Below are positions 33,101 through 40,552 of a stretch of DNA of 40,552 nt, one piece after another. The stretch is from an uncultured Streptococcus sp. GTDB taxonomy: Bacteria > Bacillota > Bacilli > Lactobacillales > Streptococcaceae. The translations under genes were made by a program, and so were the position numbers. The notes beneath the pieces were generated by a model. It searched no databases. It saw only the letters and a list, made by a program, of their open reading frames with translations, and was not told where the DNA came from. Position 1 is the stretch's first letter; every line of letters begins with the position of its first letter. The stretch lies in the NCBI GenBank assembly GCA_934229725.1, contig CAKQDX010000018.1, positions 1 to 40,552 of the forward strand, in the 5' to 3' direction.

Positions 33101-34559
33101 CAGCTTGAACGGCTGGGTTTGAGTTATCAATATCGTTTGCTAGAAGAAATTCAAAACCACCTGATGAATTATCTTTAAAGTAGCGACGTGTGCCATCTTG
33201 TTGCGTCGGTGTGCGGTTCAAGAGGCGATAGTCTGAATTAGCATAACTTGTGCGATTACTGTTGTTGTAAAGAAGGGCACCACCTTGCAAGTGGTCACTG
33301 TTATCAAGGTTTTCAGAAGTTGAGTTCCAACCTGGTTGTGTTTTGACAAAGTTTTTGATAGTTGTGCGCAACCAGTCCGTGTTCCCTTCACGCGCAATAC
33401 GTTCTTCGATACGTTTTTGCACTTCAAGGGCTGCTTGGTCCATCTGTGTTTGTGAACTATATGAGGTAAAGGTTTGGTTTGTTCCCAAACCTTCTTCTCT
33501 CATGTAGTTGAGGTAGCTGGCTTGGATAGCCTTGCTTGGCCACCAAACAGTCAGCAATGGACGTTTGTCATTTTCAGTTGAGGCTGTCCACTCTTTACCG
33601 TCTTTCAAAATTTCTTTAGGACGGTACCATGTGTTGGCAGTGAAGTAACCATCAACGAGTTCGATATCTTTTTCAGTTGTACCATAAAAGGCATTCTTAT
33701 CACCATTTACAGTGACATTTGTGTTGGTTGTGCTATCAGCTGCTGAACCAGTACCACCATTTTTATCGAAACGATAGTCTTTTTGGTTAGACAATTCACC
33801 AGTTTCGGCATTAAAGTATTGGCTACCGCCGTTACGTTCAAGGACATAGTTCTTACGAACAGTACCATCATCTTCAACGTAGTATTCTTTACCATTAATG
33901 GTCTTGATGTGGCTTGGACCATCAGCAACAACATTATTTGTTGCTGGAAGATCATTATTGACAACTGTAACAGTATTATTGCCGTTATTGGCAGTGTTTG
34001 TGTTGCCATTAACTGGTGTGGCACGGCGGCCTCCTGAAGGACCACGACGAGTACCCGTTGTCGCACGACGTGTCGCTGTCGCTGCTCGATCCGTAACTGC
34101 TCTTGTGTCAGTTGCTGTATTGGCTGCACGGTCTGTCGTAGCAGCTGGTGTTGTTGTATCCGCTGCACGATCCGTACCAACTGGAGTAGCCGTATCAACC
34201 GCACGGTCCGTAACAGCTGGTGCAGTTGTATCTACTGCATTGGTTGCTGCTGTGTTAGTTGTATCCGTTGTCAAAGCAAATGTTGCTACCGGTGCTGCTT
34301 GGTCAGTAGTGACATCGTTTGTTGTCGCAACTGCTGCTGTTGGATCTTGAGTTGTTGCTGTATCGTTAGATACAGTACCCGTGTCAACAGTAATATCGGG
34401 GATGGCTACGTTAGCATCCGTGTGTTCGTCGGCCTGAACGACACCGTCGTTAGTCCCTAAAGAAACAGCTGAGACCGCACCTACTGACAATCCTGTCACG
34501 GCAATGGTTACCCATTGTTTCTTAACTTTGTGCATTTTATAATGTACTTTTTTGTCCAT
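30168..34559 (-). CDS. GH70 glucansucrase (glucosyltransferase, Gtf)
   Basis: This 1463-aa secreted enzyme makes alpha-glucan from sucrose. The N-terminus (MDKKVHYKMHKVKKQW) is a KxYKxGKxW signal peptide with cleavage near VQA-DE (43). A variable Thr/Ala/Asp-rich region to about 200 has TDRAA-like repeats and an Arg-rich patch. A short YG unit follows at about 217-265. The GH70 core spans about 285-1120: nucleophile Asp516 (FDGVRVDAVDN), acid/base Glu554 (SILEAW), transition-state Asp627 (FVRAHDSEVQ). The SEVQ after Asp627 is common in enzymes making mainly alpha-1,6 links, but linkage cannot be fixed from this. The C-terminal glucan-binding YG repeats run from about 1150 to the end. It is one of the Gtf set of S. 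salivarius; I do not assign the letter. Confidence 0.97.
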   Translation of the reverse strand: MDKKVHYKMHKVKKQWVTIAVTGLSVGAVSAVSLGTNDGVVQADEHTDANVAIPDITVDTGTVSNDTATTQDPTAAVATTNDVTTDQAAPVATFALTTDTTNTAATNAVDTTAPAVTDRAVDTATPVGTDRAADTTTPAATTDRAANTATDTRAVTDRAATATRRATTGTRRGPSGGRRATPVNGNTNTANNGNNTVTVVNNDLPATNNVVADGPSHIKTINGKEYYVEDDGTVRKNYVLERNGGSQYFNAETGELSNQKDYRFDKNGGTGSAADSTTNTNVTVNGDKNAFYGTTEKDIELVDGYFTANTWYRPKEILKDGKEWTASTENDKRPLLTVWWPSKAIQASYLNYMREEGLGTNQTFTSYSSQTQMDQAALEVQKRIEERIAREGNTDWLRTTIKNFVKTQPGWNSTSENLDNSDHLQGGALLYNNSNRTSYANSDYRLLNRTPTQQDGTRRYFKDNSSGGFEFLLANDIDNSNPAVQAEQLNWLHYIMNIGTLTGGNSDENFDGVRVDAVDNVNADLLQIASDYFKAKYGVEKSEEEAIKHLSILEAWSHNDAYYNEDTKGAQLPMDDPLRLAMVFSFLRPIGNRSGLEPLITNSLNDRSESKKNTKRMANYTFVRAHDSEVQSVIGQIIKNEINPQSTGNTFTLDEMKKAFEIYNADMRSANKRYTQYNIPSAYAFMLTNKDTVPRVYYGDLYTDDGQYMAQKSPYHDAISTLLQARIRYAAGGQDMKMSYVGSGNTNGWDASGILTSVRYGKGANNASDAGTAETRNQGMAVILSNQPALRLNSNLTINMGAAHRNQAYRPLLLTTSNGVASYLNDGDANGIVKYTDANGYLTFNPGEISGVRNAQVDGYLAVWVPVGASENQDVRVAASKEKNSSGLVYDSSAALDSQVIYEGFSNFQDFVQDPSQYTNKKIAENANLFKKWGITSFEFAPQYVSSDDGTFLDSVIQNGYAFSDRYDIGMSKDNKYGSLADLKAALKSLHAVGISAIADWVPDQIYNLPGDEVVTATRVNNYGETKDGAIIDHSLYVAKTRTFGNDYQGKYGGAYLDELKRLYPQIFDRVQISTGKRLTTDEKITKWSAKYMNGTNILDRGSEYVLKNGLSGYYGTNGGKVSLPKVVGSNQSTNNDNQNGDGSGRFEKSWGSVYYRYNDGRRARNAFIKDNDGNVYYFDNTGRMAIGEKTINGKQYFFLANGVQLRDGYRQNRRGQVFYYDENGIMSQTGKPSPKPEPKPDNNTSGRNQFVQIGNNVWAYYDGNGKRVTGRQNINGQELFFDNNGVQVKGRTAQVDGVTRYFDANSGEMARNRFAEVELGVWAYFNNDGAAVTGSQNINGQTLYFDQNGHQVKGALVNVDGNLRYYDANSGDLYRNRFQEVNGSWYYFDGNGNAVKGMVNINGQNLLFDNDGKQVKGHLVRVNGVIRYYDPNSGEMAVNRWVEISSGWWIYFDGEGRGQIQI

Positions 34560-34592
34560 ATAAAAAGACTCCTTTTTCCCATTAATAGCTTA

Positions 34593-34621
34593 ATTCTAAA
34601 ACATTGAAAGCATTTTTTCAA
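34593..34621 (-). promoter_or_regulatory. Promoter of the glucansucrase gene
   Basis: Minus strand TTGAAA (34616-34621), 17-nt spacer, TAGAAT (34593-34598), then AAAGGAG shortly before the ATG at 34559. Confidence 0.75.
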
Positions 34622-35177
34622 TAAAATCTGATGAATTTTCATAATTTTTAGAAAAGTCACTTCAATTTTTTAAGAAAATTAGTTAGAGATGAGCATTTTG
34701 AAATAGAAAATCAGCCATTTTGTTTTCTCTTGAAGGTAAATAAAAGATGATATTACTGCTATTTAGAATGACTATTGATAAACCAAAATTTTAATGCTTA
34801 GACAAGAAAATCTAATGAAAAATGGCCAATTCCTTAAGGCTCTTTCTCCCCAAAACTCAAAAAACACCACCCTAGTCGACCCCTTAGGTCACTAAAAATG
34901 GTGTCTTTTTTAAGGGAGCTTCTCATAGAAAGAGTAAATTCTAACTATCTAAGCTATTCTCTACTTTCTGAGGTTTAAGAGATTCAAGTTTAGTCACTAT
35001 AGTGCCAGAAAAAAGACACTTTCCCTCAAGAATGAAGGAAAATACAAACCAGATTATAGAGCCACAATTCATCACAAAAAGATCTCTCAAAATCTTATCC
35101 AACCTGCTGAAACCAAGGAAAAAATAGTATAATTAAAGTGAAAGAGTTAGTCTATTTAGCAACATATAGAGGGGTAG
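34622..35177. other. Gene-free stretch upstream of the glucansucrase
   Basis: About 550 nt without a credible ORF on either strand. It contains the orphan hairpin at 34859-34911, and near its right end a -10 (TATAAT, 35128-35133) that probably drives the small membrane-protein gene. Confidence 0.45.
34859..34911. terminator. Orphan terminator-like hairpin
   Basis: ACACCA (34864-34869) pairs with TGGTGT (34899-34904), with an inner CCTA/TAGG pairing and A/T runs on both sides. No gene ends into it: the neighbours on both sides begin here and point away. It may end an unannotated small RNA or be a remnant. Confidence 0.5.
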
Positions 35178-35186
35178 GTGAGAAAA

Positions 35187-35618
35187 ATGCCAGTAAAAAA
35201 TACAAATTTCAAGACAAACCAAGATAAGAGAAATAGTGGTCAAGAGGTCACTAATCCAAACAGTCTTAAGCTAAATTCTCAAGAAAACAGATTTGCCACT
35301 GTTCTCCTGTCTGTCGCATTTTACATCGCTTTGGTTTATCTTGCCTTGTTTTTGCTTTTGGGGCTGTCAAATCCTTTGGGAATGCTTGTAATCATTTTTC
35401 TAGGTTATAGCTTAATTAGCTTCGTCATTGCAACCATCTTAATAGGAATAGGCCGTAAAAAAGGTAATAAAATTTTTTTATACACTAGTGTTGGTTTTTA
35501 CCTAGCCTCAATCCTTTTGGCTTACGACCCTGACTGGGGAGTGTTTCGAATCATACCGATTGTCTTAACCCTTCTTGTAACAGTGGGCACCGTGATGTAT
35601 AAAAAAGTAGAGAAATAA
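35187..35618 (+). CDS. Small integral membrane protein of unknown function
   Basis: 143 residues: a polar Asn/Lys-rich N-terminus (about 1-35), then four hydrophobic segments (about 38-60, 65-88, 98-113, 117-136) with KKGNK between the second and third. ATG 35187 has AGGTGAG 5 nt before it; the frame can start at GTG 35178, but that would overlap the ribosome site. It stands alone between a weak promoter and a strong terminator. No family recognised. Confidence 0.75.
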   Translation: MPVKNTNFKTNQDKRNSGQEVTNPNSLKLNSQENRFATVLLSVAFYIALVYLALFLLLGLSNPLGMLVIIFLGYSLISFVIATILIGIGRKKGNKIFLYTSVGFYLASILLAYDPDWGVFRIIPIVLTLLVTVGTVMYKKVEK

Positions 35619-35690
35619 AGAGAGAGGATATGGTTTTCCGCCGTATCTTCTTTTCACTTTAAGCTATCCAATCCCAAACAAGGCATAACA

Positions 35691-35727
35691 AAAAGTAGAT
35701 TAGGGTCAGATCCTAATCTACTTTTAT
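35691..35727. terminator. Bidirectional terminator
   Basis: AAAAGTAGATTAGG pairs perfectly with CCTAATCTACTTTT around a 7-nt loop. It separates the convergent membrane-protein and HAD genes. Confidence 0.92.
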
Positions 35728-35748
35728 TTTAGATATTGAATGTCAAGC

Positions 35749-36516
35749 TCATAAGTCTAATAAGTTTTCCAAATGCGTAACGGCATCCGCAAAATTATCT
35801 ACGACGTAAGTTGCTGCTTCTTTGACAACCTCTGGGGCATGTGACATACAGTAAGAGATGTCTGCCACCTCAAACATGGAGATGTCATTACCCGAATCAC
35901 CAAATGCTACAACTGGTTGATAATGCCTTTTTAAAAGCTCTAATCCGCTTCCCTTAGAAACCCCTTTGGCAGTCACTTCTATGCGTGTGCTCCCTGATTG
36001 GTAAAATTCTAAATTAGGAAAACGAGCTTTAAGTTCTTGGACATAGGTCGCAGCCTTATCCGCTTCTGGTCGAAGGTTAAATTTGTAAAGACAACGTTGG
36101 CGAACATTTTCATAAAGATTGTCCATACAGAGGATGGGCATATTCCATAAACGACGCTTATCCTCATGATTAAAGTTCCCAACTCTTTCCTGATTATCTA
36201 GAGCATCGAAAGTAATCGATTCTTCCTTGAGATATTTCAATAAGTTGTCAACATCCCTTGAAGGTAGAGTTTTCGAAAATACAACCTGATCCTTCTGAGT
36301 AACGACTGCACCGTTATAGCCAATAGCACAGACCACATTAAGGTGATTACGTTCGGCAATATAAGTAATTTCTTTAACAGAGCGTCCTGTCGCAATGGCA
36401 AAATCACTATAGGCAGACAATTTTTCATAAGCCTGCAAATCTTCTGGATGGATTTGAATGGAATTTTTGACAAAAGTTCCGTCTAAATCCGTCACACATA
36501 AGATGTTATGTATCAT
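35749..36516 (-). CDS. Cof-type HAD-IIB sugar-phosphate phosphatase
   Basis: This 255-aa haloacid-dehalogenase-like hydrolase has motif I DLDGTF (Asp nucleophile and general acid), motif II IATGRS, motif III Lys in KGVSKGSGL, and motif IV FGDSGNDISMF, with a IIB-type cap between II and III. Length is typical of Cof enzymes, which act on sugar phosphates, PLP or flavin phosphates. It starts 2 nt after the PTS fragment's stop with GAGG 7 nt before the ATG, so it was once the distal gene of a PTS operon and may have processed a sugar phosphate made by that PTS. Confidence 0.93.
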   Translation of the reverse strand: MIHNILCVTDLDGTFVKNSIQIHPEDLQAYEKLSAYSDFAIATGRSVKEITYIAERNHLNVVCAIGYNGAVVTQKDQVVFSKTLPSRDVDNLLKYLKEESITFDALDNQERVGNFNHEDKRRLWNMPILCMDNLYENVRQRCLYKFNLRPEADKAATYVQELKARFPNLEFYQSGSTRIEVTAKGVSKGSGLELLKRHYQPVVAFGDSGNDISMFEVADISYCMSHAPEVVKEAATYVVDNFADAVTHLENLLDL

Positions 36517-36518
36517 AG

Positions 36519-36980
36519 CTATTCCTCTAAACCTAAAATATCTTGAATTTCCATTTTAAGAACATTGGCATAAGCACCGTAAATGGACCGCATTTGCATA
36601 CTATTTTCCGCAAAACCAAGAGCTTCGTATTTTTTGATGATCGTGTCTTTGTCCACTAGTGACTTGTCTTTGACATCAATACGCAGACGTGTGATACAGG
36701 CGTTAACATCAACAATATTATCTGGTCCACCGTGAGCTTCAATCAAACTAAGCGCTTGTTGATGTGTTTTTTCTTTTTTGCTAAGTTCTTTGCCTTCTGC
36801 TACTGGTCCTTGACTAGCAGTTATATCTGGGCTTGCTTGCCCAACGTTTTGCACTTTCAAGCCGTATTTACCACGTGCTTCTTGCTTACTTGCCAATTTG
36901 ACTTCACCTGAGTCTTCACGACCTGGTGTCTTAAAGTCAAACTTGAGAATCAGAAATTTATTTAGAAAGCTATAATTTAA
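36519..36980 (-). pseudogene. C-terminal fragment of a PTS EIICB permease (EIIB domain)
   Basis: The frame reads NKFLILKFDFKTPGRE, the usual end of a glucose-type EIIC domain, then a linker and a full EIIB domain. The phospho-Cys is in the motif NIVDVNACITRLRIDVKD. The first ATG/TTG start gives at most 125 residues. Upstream the homologous frame runs straight into the serine-rich gene's stop and meets a TGA a few codons further on. The membrane-spanning EIIC half (about 400 codons) is missing, so no transporter can be made. The fragment probably marks the junction where the serine-rich gene replaced the PTS 5' part. Confidence 0.8.
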
Positions 36981-39900
36981 TAATCTTCGCTCTCTTCGTC
37001 ATCTTTCTTACGTTTGGCAAGAAAGGCAAGACCTGTTGTCGTTGCCAAAGCTCCTAAAGCAAGGGCTGCCGATGCGTCTTCCTCACCAGTCTTAGGAAGA
37101 AATTGGCTACCACGTTTGAGCTTAGTATCTTTAACTTCAGAAGACGATGCTGAAGTACTCATTGAAGCAGACAACGACGTGCTTGCTGACTCACTCATTG
37201 AAGTTGAGACAATTACTGAAGCTGAAACGCTAGTTAAAGCACTTGTTGACTCTGAGGCGCTCATTGAACCGGAAACCGATTGGCTGGTTGAGATTGAGGT
37301 ACTCGTGCTTTGTGATTCAGAAACTGACTGACTCATTGAAACCGAAGCGCTGATACTTGCTGACTCACTGAGTGATACTGATTCACTTGTTGAGACTGAA
37401 GTACTTGCTGACTCTGAGGCACTCATTGAATCAGAAACTAATTGGCTCGTTGAAACCGAGGCACTCATGCTTTGCGATTCAGATACTGACGTTGAGACGA
37501 ACTGACTCGTTGAAATTGAGGCACTGGTACTTGCATTTTCTGATTCCGATACGCTCAATGAACCTGAAACTGATTGGCTCGTTGAGACTAAAGCGCTGGT
37601 GCTTGCTGAATCTGACGCACTCATTGAATCTGAAACTGAGGCACTGGTACTTGCACTTTCTGATTCCGATACGCTCAATGAACCAGAAACTGATTGGCTC
37701 GTTGAAACCGAAGCGATGATACTTGCTGACTCACTGAGTGATGTTGATTCGCTGAGTGAAACTGAAGTACTTAATGAAGTTGAAGTACTTGCTGATTCTG
37801 AGGCACTCATTGAAGCGGAAACTGATTGACTCGCTAAGACAGAGGCACTCATGCTTTGCGATTCAGAAACTGACGTTGAGACGGACTGACTCGTTGACAT
37901 TGAGGCACTGGTACTTGCACTTTCTGATTCCGATACGCTCAATGAACCAGAAACTGATTGGCTCGTTGAGACTAAAGCGCTGGTGCTTTGTAATTCAGAG
38001 ACGGACTGACTCGTTGAAACTGAGGCACTAGTACTTGCACTTTCTGATTCCGATACGCTCAATGAACCTGAAACTGATTGGCTCGTTGAGATTGAAGCGC
38101 TTGTGCTTTGTGATTCAGAAACTGACGTTGAGACTGATTGACTCGTTGAAACTGAGGCGCTAGTGCTTGCACTCTCTGACTCTGATGCACTCAATGAACC
38201 AGAAATTGATTGGCTCGTTGAGATTGAAGCGCTTGCGCTTTGTGATTCAGAGACTGACATTGAGGCAGATTGACTCGCTGAAACCGAAGCGCTGATACTT
38301 GCTGACTCACTGAGTGATGTTGATTCGCTGAGTGAGACTGAAGTACTTAATGAAGTTGAAGTACTTGCTGACTCTGAGACACTCATTGAATCAGAAACTG
38401 ATTGGCTCATTGAAACTGAGGCACTCATGCTTTGCGATTCAGATACTGACGTTGAGACTGACTGACTCGCTGAGACTGAGGCACTTACCGACGCTGAAAC
38501 AGAGGTTGAGACGGACTGACTCATTGAAACTGAAGCGCTTGTGCTTGATGACTCGCTGAGTGACATTGATTCACTGGTTGAGACTGAAGCACTTAATGAA
38601 GCGGAAACAGAAGTTGAGACGGACTGACTCGTTGATACTGAGGCACTTGTACTTGATGACTCGCTTAGTGAAGTTGATTCGCTTGACGAAACTGACGCAC
38701 TTAATGAAGCGGAAACAGAAGTTGAAACTGACTGACTCGTTGAGATTGAAGCGCTCGTGCTTGATGACTCGCTTAGTGATGTTGATTCACTGGTTGAGAC
38801 TGAAGCACTTAATGAAGCGGAAACAGAAGTTGAGACGGACTGACTCGCTGAAACTGAGGCACTTGTACTTGACGATTCGCTGAGTGACATTGATTCACTG
38901 GTTGAGACAGAGGCACTTACTGATGAACTCAACGAATTCGATACGGACTGACTTGTTGAAACTGAGGCACTTGTACTTGATGACTCGCTGAGTGACATTG
39001 ATTCACTGGTTGAGACGGAAGCACTTACCGACGCTGAAACAGAAGTTGAGACGGATTGACTCATTGAAACTGAAGCGCTTGTGCTTGCTGACTCGCTTAG
39101 AGATATTGATTCACTTGACGAAACTGACGCACTTAATGAGCTAGATGTACTCAATGATGCTGAAGCAGACGTTGAGAGCGACTCACTCGTAGAAATAAAG
39201 CTTGATGCTGATTTCGAAATAGAATCAACTGTTGAAAGAATTGTCGAAATTGACGCACTAAATGCTTGTGACAAGCTTTCAAAAGCCGAAACACTCAATG
39301 AAGAAACCACTGAATTTGAAACAGATTGGCTTGTTGAAACTGACGCACTTTCTGACGCTGATAGTGAATTGGATTCCGATTGGGACTCACTTACTGACGC
39401 ACTTTCTGACGCTGAAAGAGAATTGGACTCGGATTGTGACTCAGACACTGAAGCACTCTCTGACGCTGAAAGCGAGTTGGATAGAGACTGAGACTCAGAC
39501 ACTGAAGCACTTTCTGACGCTGAGAGGGAGTTTGACTCGGATTGGGACTCAGACACTAACGCACTTTCTGACGCTGAAAGGGAGTTGGATTCGGATTGGG
39601 ACTCACTTACTGACGCACTCTCTGACGCTGAAAGCGAGTTGGATAGAGACTGAGACTCAGACACTGACGCACTTTCTGACGCTGAAAGGGAGTTGGATTC
39701 AGATTGGGATTCAGACACTGAAGCACTTTCTGATGCTGAAAGAGAGTTAGATTCGGATTGCGATTCAGACACTGAAGCACTTTCTGATGCCGAAATAGAA
39801 TTTGACTCAGATTGGGATTCACTTACTGAAGCACTCAACGAGGTGCTTAACGAGTTTGATACGGATTGACTTGATGACACCGATGCGCTCAATGAGGTAC

Positions 39901-40552
39901 TTAACGAGTTCGATACAGATTGGCTCGTTGAGACCGAAGAACTCAACGATGCACTTAACGAGTTCGATACGGATTGACTTGATGACACCGATGCGCTCAA
40001 TGATGTACTCAAAGAATTCGATACAGATTGACTTGTTGAAACCGAAGCGCTCAATGATGAACTCAAGGAGTCCGATACATATTGACTTAATGACACCGAA
40101 GTACTCAACGATGAACTTAATGAGTTCGATACAGACTCACTCGTTGAAACTGAAGTACTCAAGGAAGAACTTAACGAGTTCGAAATAGACTGGCTTGCTG
40201 AGACTGAAGTACTCAACGATGAACTTAATGAGTTCGATACAGACTCACTCGTTGAAACTGAAGTACTCAAGGAAGAACTTAACGAGTTCGATACAGATTG
40301 ACTTGTTGAAACCGAAGCACTTAGCGATGAACTTAACGAATTCGATACGGACTGACTCGTTGAGATTGAGGCACTTACTGATGTACTCAAGGAATTTGAT
40401 ACAGATTGACTTGTTGAAACTGAAGAACTCAGCGATGAACTTAAGGAGTCCGATACATATTGACTTAATGACACCGAAGTACTCAACGATGAACTTAATG
40501 AGTTCGATACAGACTCACTCGTTGAAACTGAAGTACTCAAGGAAGAACTTAA
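36977..40552 (-). CDS. Giant serine-rich LPKTG surface protein, C-terminal part (start outside window)
   Basis: At least 1191 residues, open to the window edge with no genuine start; internal Met codons belong to repeats. Nearly all is SxSxSx-type repeats (SASVSTSQSVSNSL, SESQSESNSLSASESASVS), interrupted by a less regular stretch near 39.13-39.33 kb (SSLSVSAFESLSQAFSAS). The C-terminus is a sortase signal: LPKTGEE, a hydrophobic helix (ALALGALATTTGLAFLA) and KRKKDDEE. This is the stalk and anchor of an SRR adhesin of the type O-glycosylated on Ser/Thr and exported by the accessory SecA2/SecY2 system. The binding region and any secA2/gtfAB genes would lie beyond the right edge. Confidence 0.92.
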   Translation of the reverse strand, partial: LSSSLSTSVSTSESVSNSLSSSLSTSVSLSQYVSDSLSSSLSSSVSTSQSVSNSLSTSVSASISTSQSVSNSLSSSLSASVSTSQSVSNSLSSSLSTSVSTSESVSNSLSSSLSTSVSASQSISNSLSSSLSTSVSTSESVSNSLSSSLSTSVSLSQYVSDSLSSSLSASVSTSQSVSNSLSTSLSASVSSSQSVSNSLSASLSSSVSTSQSVSNSLSTSLSASVSSSQSVSNSLSTSLSASVSESQSESNSISASESASVSESQSESNSLSASESASVSESQSESNSLSASESASVSESQSLSNSLSASESASVSESQSESNSLSASESALVSESQSESNSLSASESASVSESQSLSNSLSASESASVSESQSESNSLSASESASVSESQSESNSLSASESASVSTSQSVSNSVVSSLSVSAFESLSQAFSASISTILSTVDSISKSASSFISTSESLSTSASASLSTSSSLSASVSSSESISLSESASTSASVSMSQSVSTSVSASVSASVSTSESMSLSESSSTSASVSTSQSVSNSLSSSVSASVSTSESMSLSESSSTSASVSASQSVSTSVSASLSASVSTSESTSLSESSSTSASISTSQSVSTSVSASLSASVSSSESTSLSESSSTSASVSTSQSVSTSVSASLSASVSTSESMSLSESSSTSASVSMSQSVSTSVSASVSASVSASQSVSTSVSESQSMSASVSMSQSVSDSMSVSESASTSTSLSTSVSLSESTSLSESASISASVSASQSASMSVSESQSASASISTSQSISGSLSASESESASTSASVSTSQSVSTSVSESQSTSASISTSQSVSGSLSVSESESASTSASVSTSQSVSELQSTSALVSTSQSVSGSLSVSESESASTSASMSTSQSVSTSVSESQSMSASVLASQSVSASMSASESASTSTSLSTSVSLSESTSLSESASIIASVSTSQSVSGSLSVSESESASTSASVSDSMSASDSASTSALVSTSQSVSGSLSVSESENASTSASISTSQFVSTSVSESQSMSASVSTSQLVSDSMSASESASTSVSTSESVSLSESASISASVSMSQSVSESQSTSTSISTSQSVSGSMSASESTSALTSVSASVIVSTSMSESASTSLSASMSTSASSSEVKDTKLKRGSQFLPKTGEEDASAALALGALATTTGLAFLAKRKKDDEESEDY
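37170..40552 (-). repeat. Serine-rich coding tandem repeats
   Basis: Short (about 12-residue) units are built into longer ones. DNA from 40063 to about 40170 recurs almost exactly at 40441-40552 (shift 378 bp), and part of it also at about 40209 (shift 108 bp), so higher-order units are multiples of 18 bp. Three sub-families are visible: SLSSSLSTSVSTSESVSN near the right, SESQSESNSLSASESASV at 39.3-39.8 kb, and MSLSESSSTSASVS at 37.2-39.1 kb. Confidence 0.85.

Noticed and set aside
37014..40188. Several plus-strand ORFs antisense to the serine-rich gene
   Set aside because: Low-complexity shadows of Ser codons read backwards, without ribosome sites.
37170..40552. Possible CRISPR array
   Set aside because: The repeats are contiguous, imperfect, and keep one long open frame with an LPKTG anchor; there are no unique spacers.
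40540..40552. Start codon of the serine-rich gene at 40540
   Set aside because: This Met is inside the repeats; the frame stays open to the window edge and no signal peptide is present, so the gene is cut by the window.

Overview
This window looks like a chromosomal segment of the salivarius group of streptococci, most likely Streptococcus salivarius. The reasons are a GH70 glucansucrase, several YG-repeat glucan-binding proteins, KxYKxGKxW signal peptides, a MucBP-type adhesin, a serine-rich LPxTG protein, pdxST, and a streptide (str) locus of the kind known from S. thermophilus. It is about 39-40% GC by eye, with many surface-protein genes and several decayed ones.

Layout. (1) 0-4.2 kb: a peptide-signalling and RiPP locus. 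shp (23 aa pheromone precursor) is divergent from rgg, which is followed in the same direction by strA (30 aa precursor), strB (radical SAM/SPASM) and strC (MFS exporter). The shp and strA promoters share the motif ATATGGGAATA at exactly the same distance from the -10 box. Remnants of another MFS gene and an ASCH-like gene lie beyond strC. (2) 4.2-5.9 kb: an IS1182-type element with a frameshifted transposase, starting at the shp stop codon. (3) 6-8.1 kb: a secreted glucan-binding YG-repeat protein. (4) 8.1-9.3 kb: decayed DNA. (5) 9.3-13.1 kb: a GbpC-domain giant protein whose signal peptide is cut by an in-frame TAA, with a very basic tandem-repeat tail, plus a small membrane-anchored partner. 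(6) 13.1-15.1 kb: pdxST bracketed by two near-identical CiaR-type small RNA genes. (7) 15.2-17.5 kb: a second YG-repeat glucan-binding protein. (8) 17.6-22.2 kb: a multi-HTH regulator, a CPBP-family membrane protein, a marR/MFS efflux operon and a sugar O-acetyltransferase. (9) 22.3-25.2 kb: a tightly coupled three-gene operon for acyl-thioester chemistry (MaoC-like hydratase, thiolase, AMP-ligase), bracketed by two near-identical terminators. (10) 25.4-29.4 kb: a MucBP-like repeat protein without visible secretion or anchoring signals. (11) 30.2-34.6 kb: a GH70 glucansucrase. (12) 35.2-36.5 kb: a small membrane protein and a HAD phosphatase. (13) 36.5-40.6 kb: a PTS EIICB tail fragment, then the C-terminal part of a giant serine-rich LPKTG protein whose start lies beyond the window.

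How the parts may work together: the glucansucrase makes glucan, and the two YG-repeat proteins and the GbpC-type protein could bind it. The MucBP and serine-rich proteins would give host or biofilm adhesion. The Rgg/SHP system would switch on the streptide cluster at high density. The two csRNA candidates link this stretch to the CiaRH envelope/competence regulon. The acyl-thioester operon and the GbpC/basic-tail protein with its partner are the least explained systems here.
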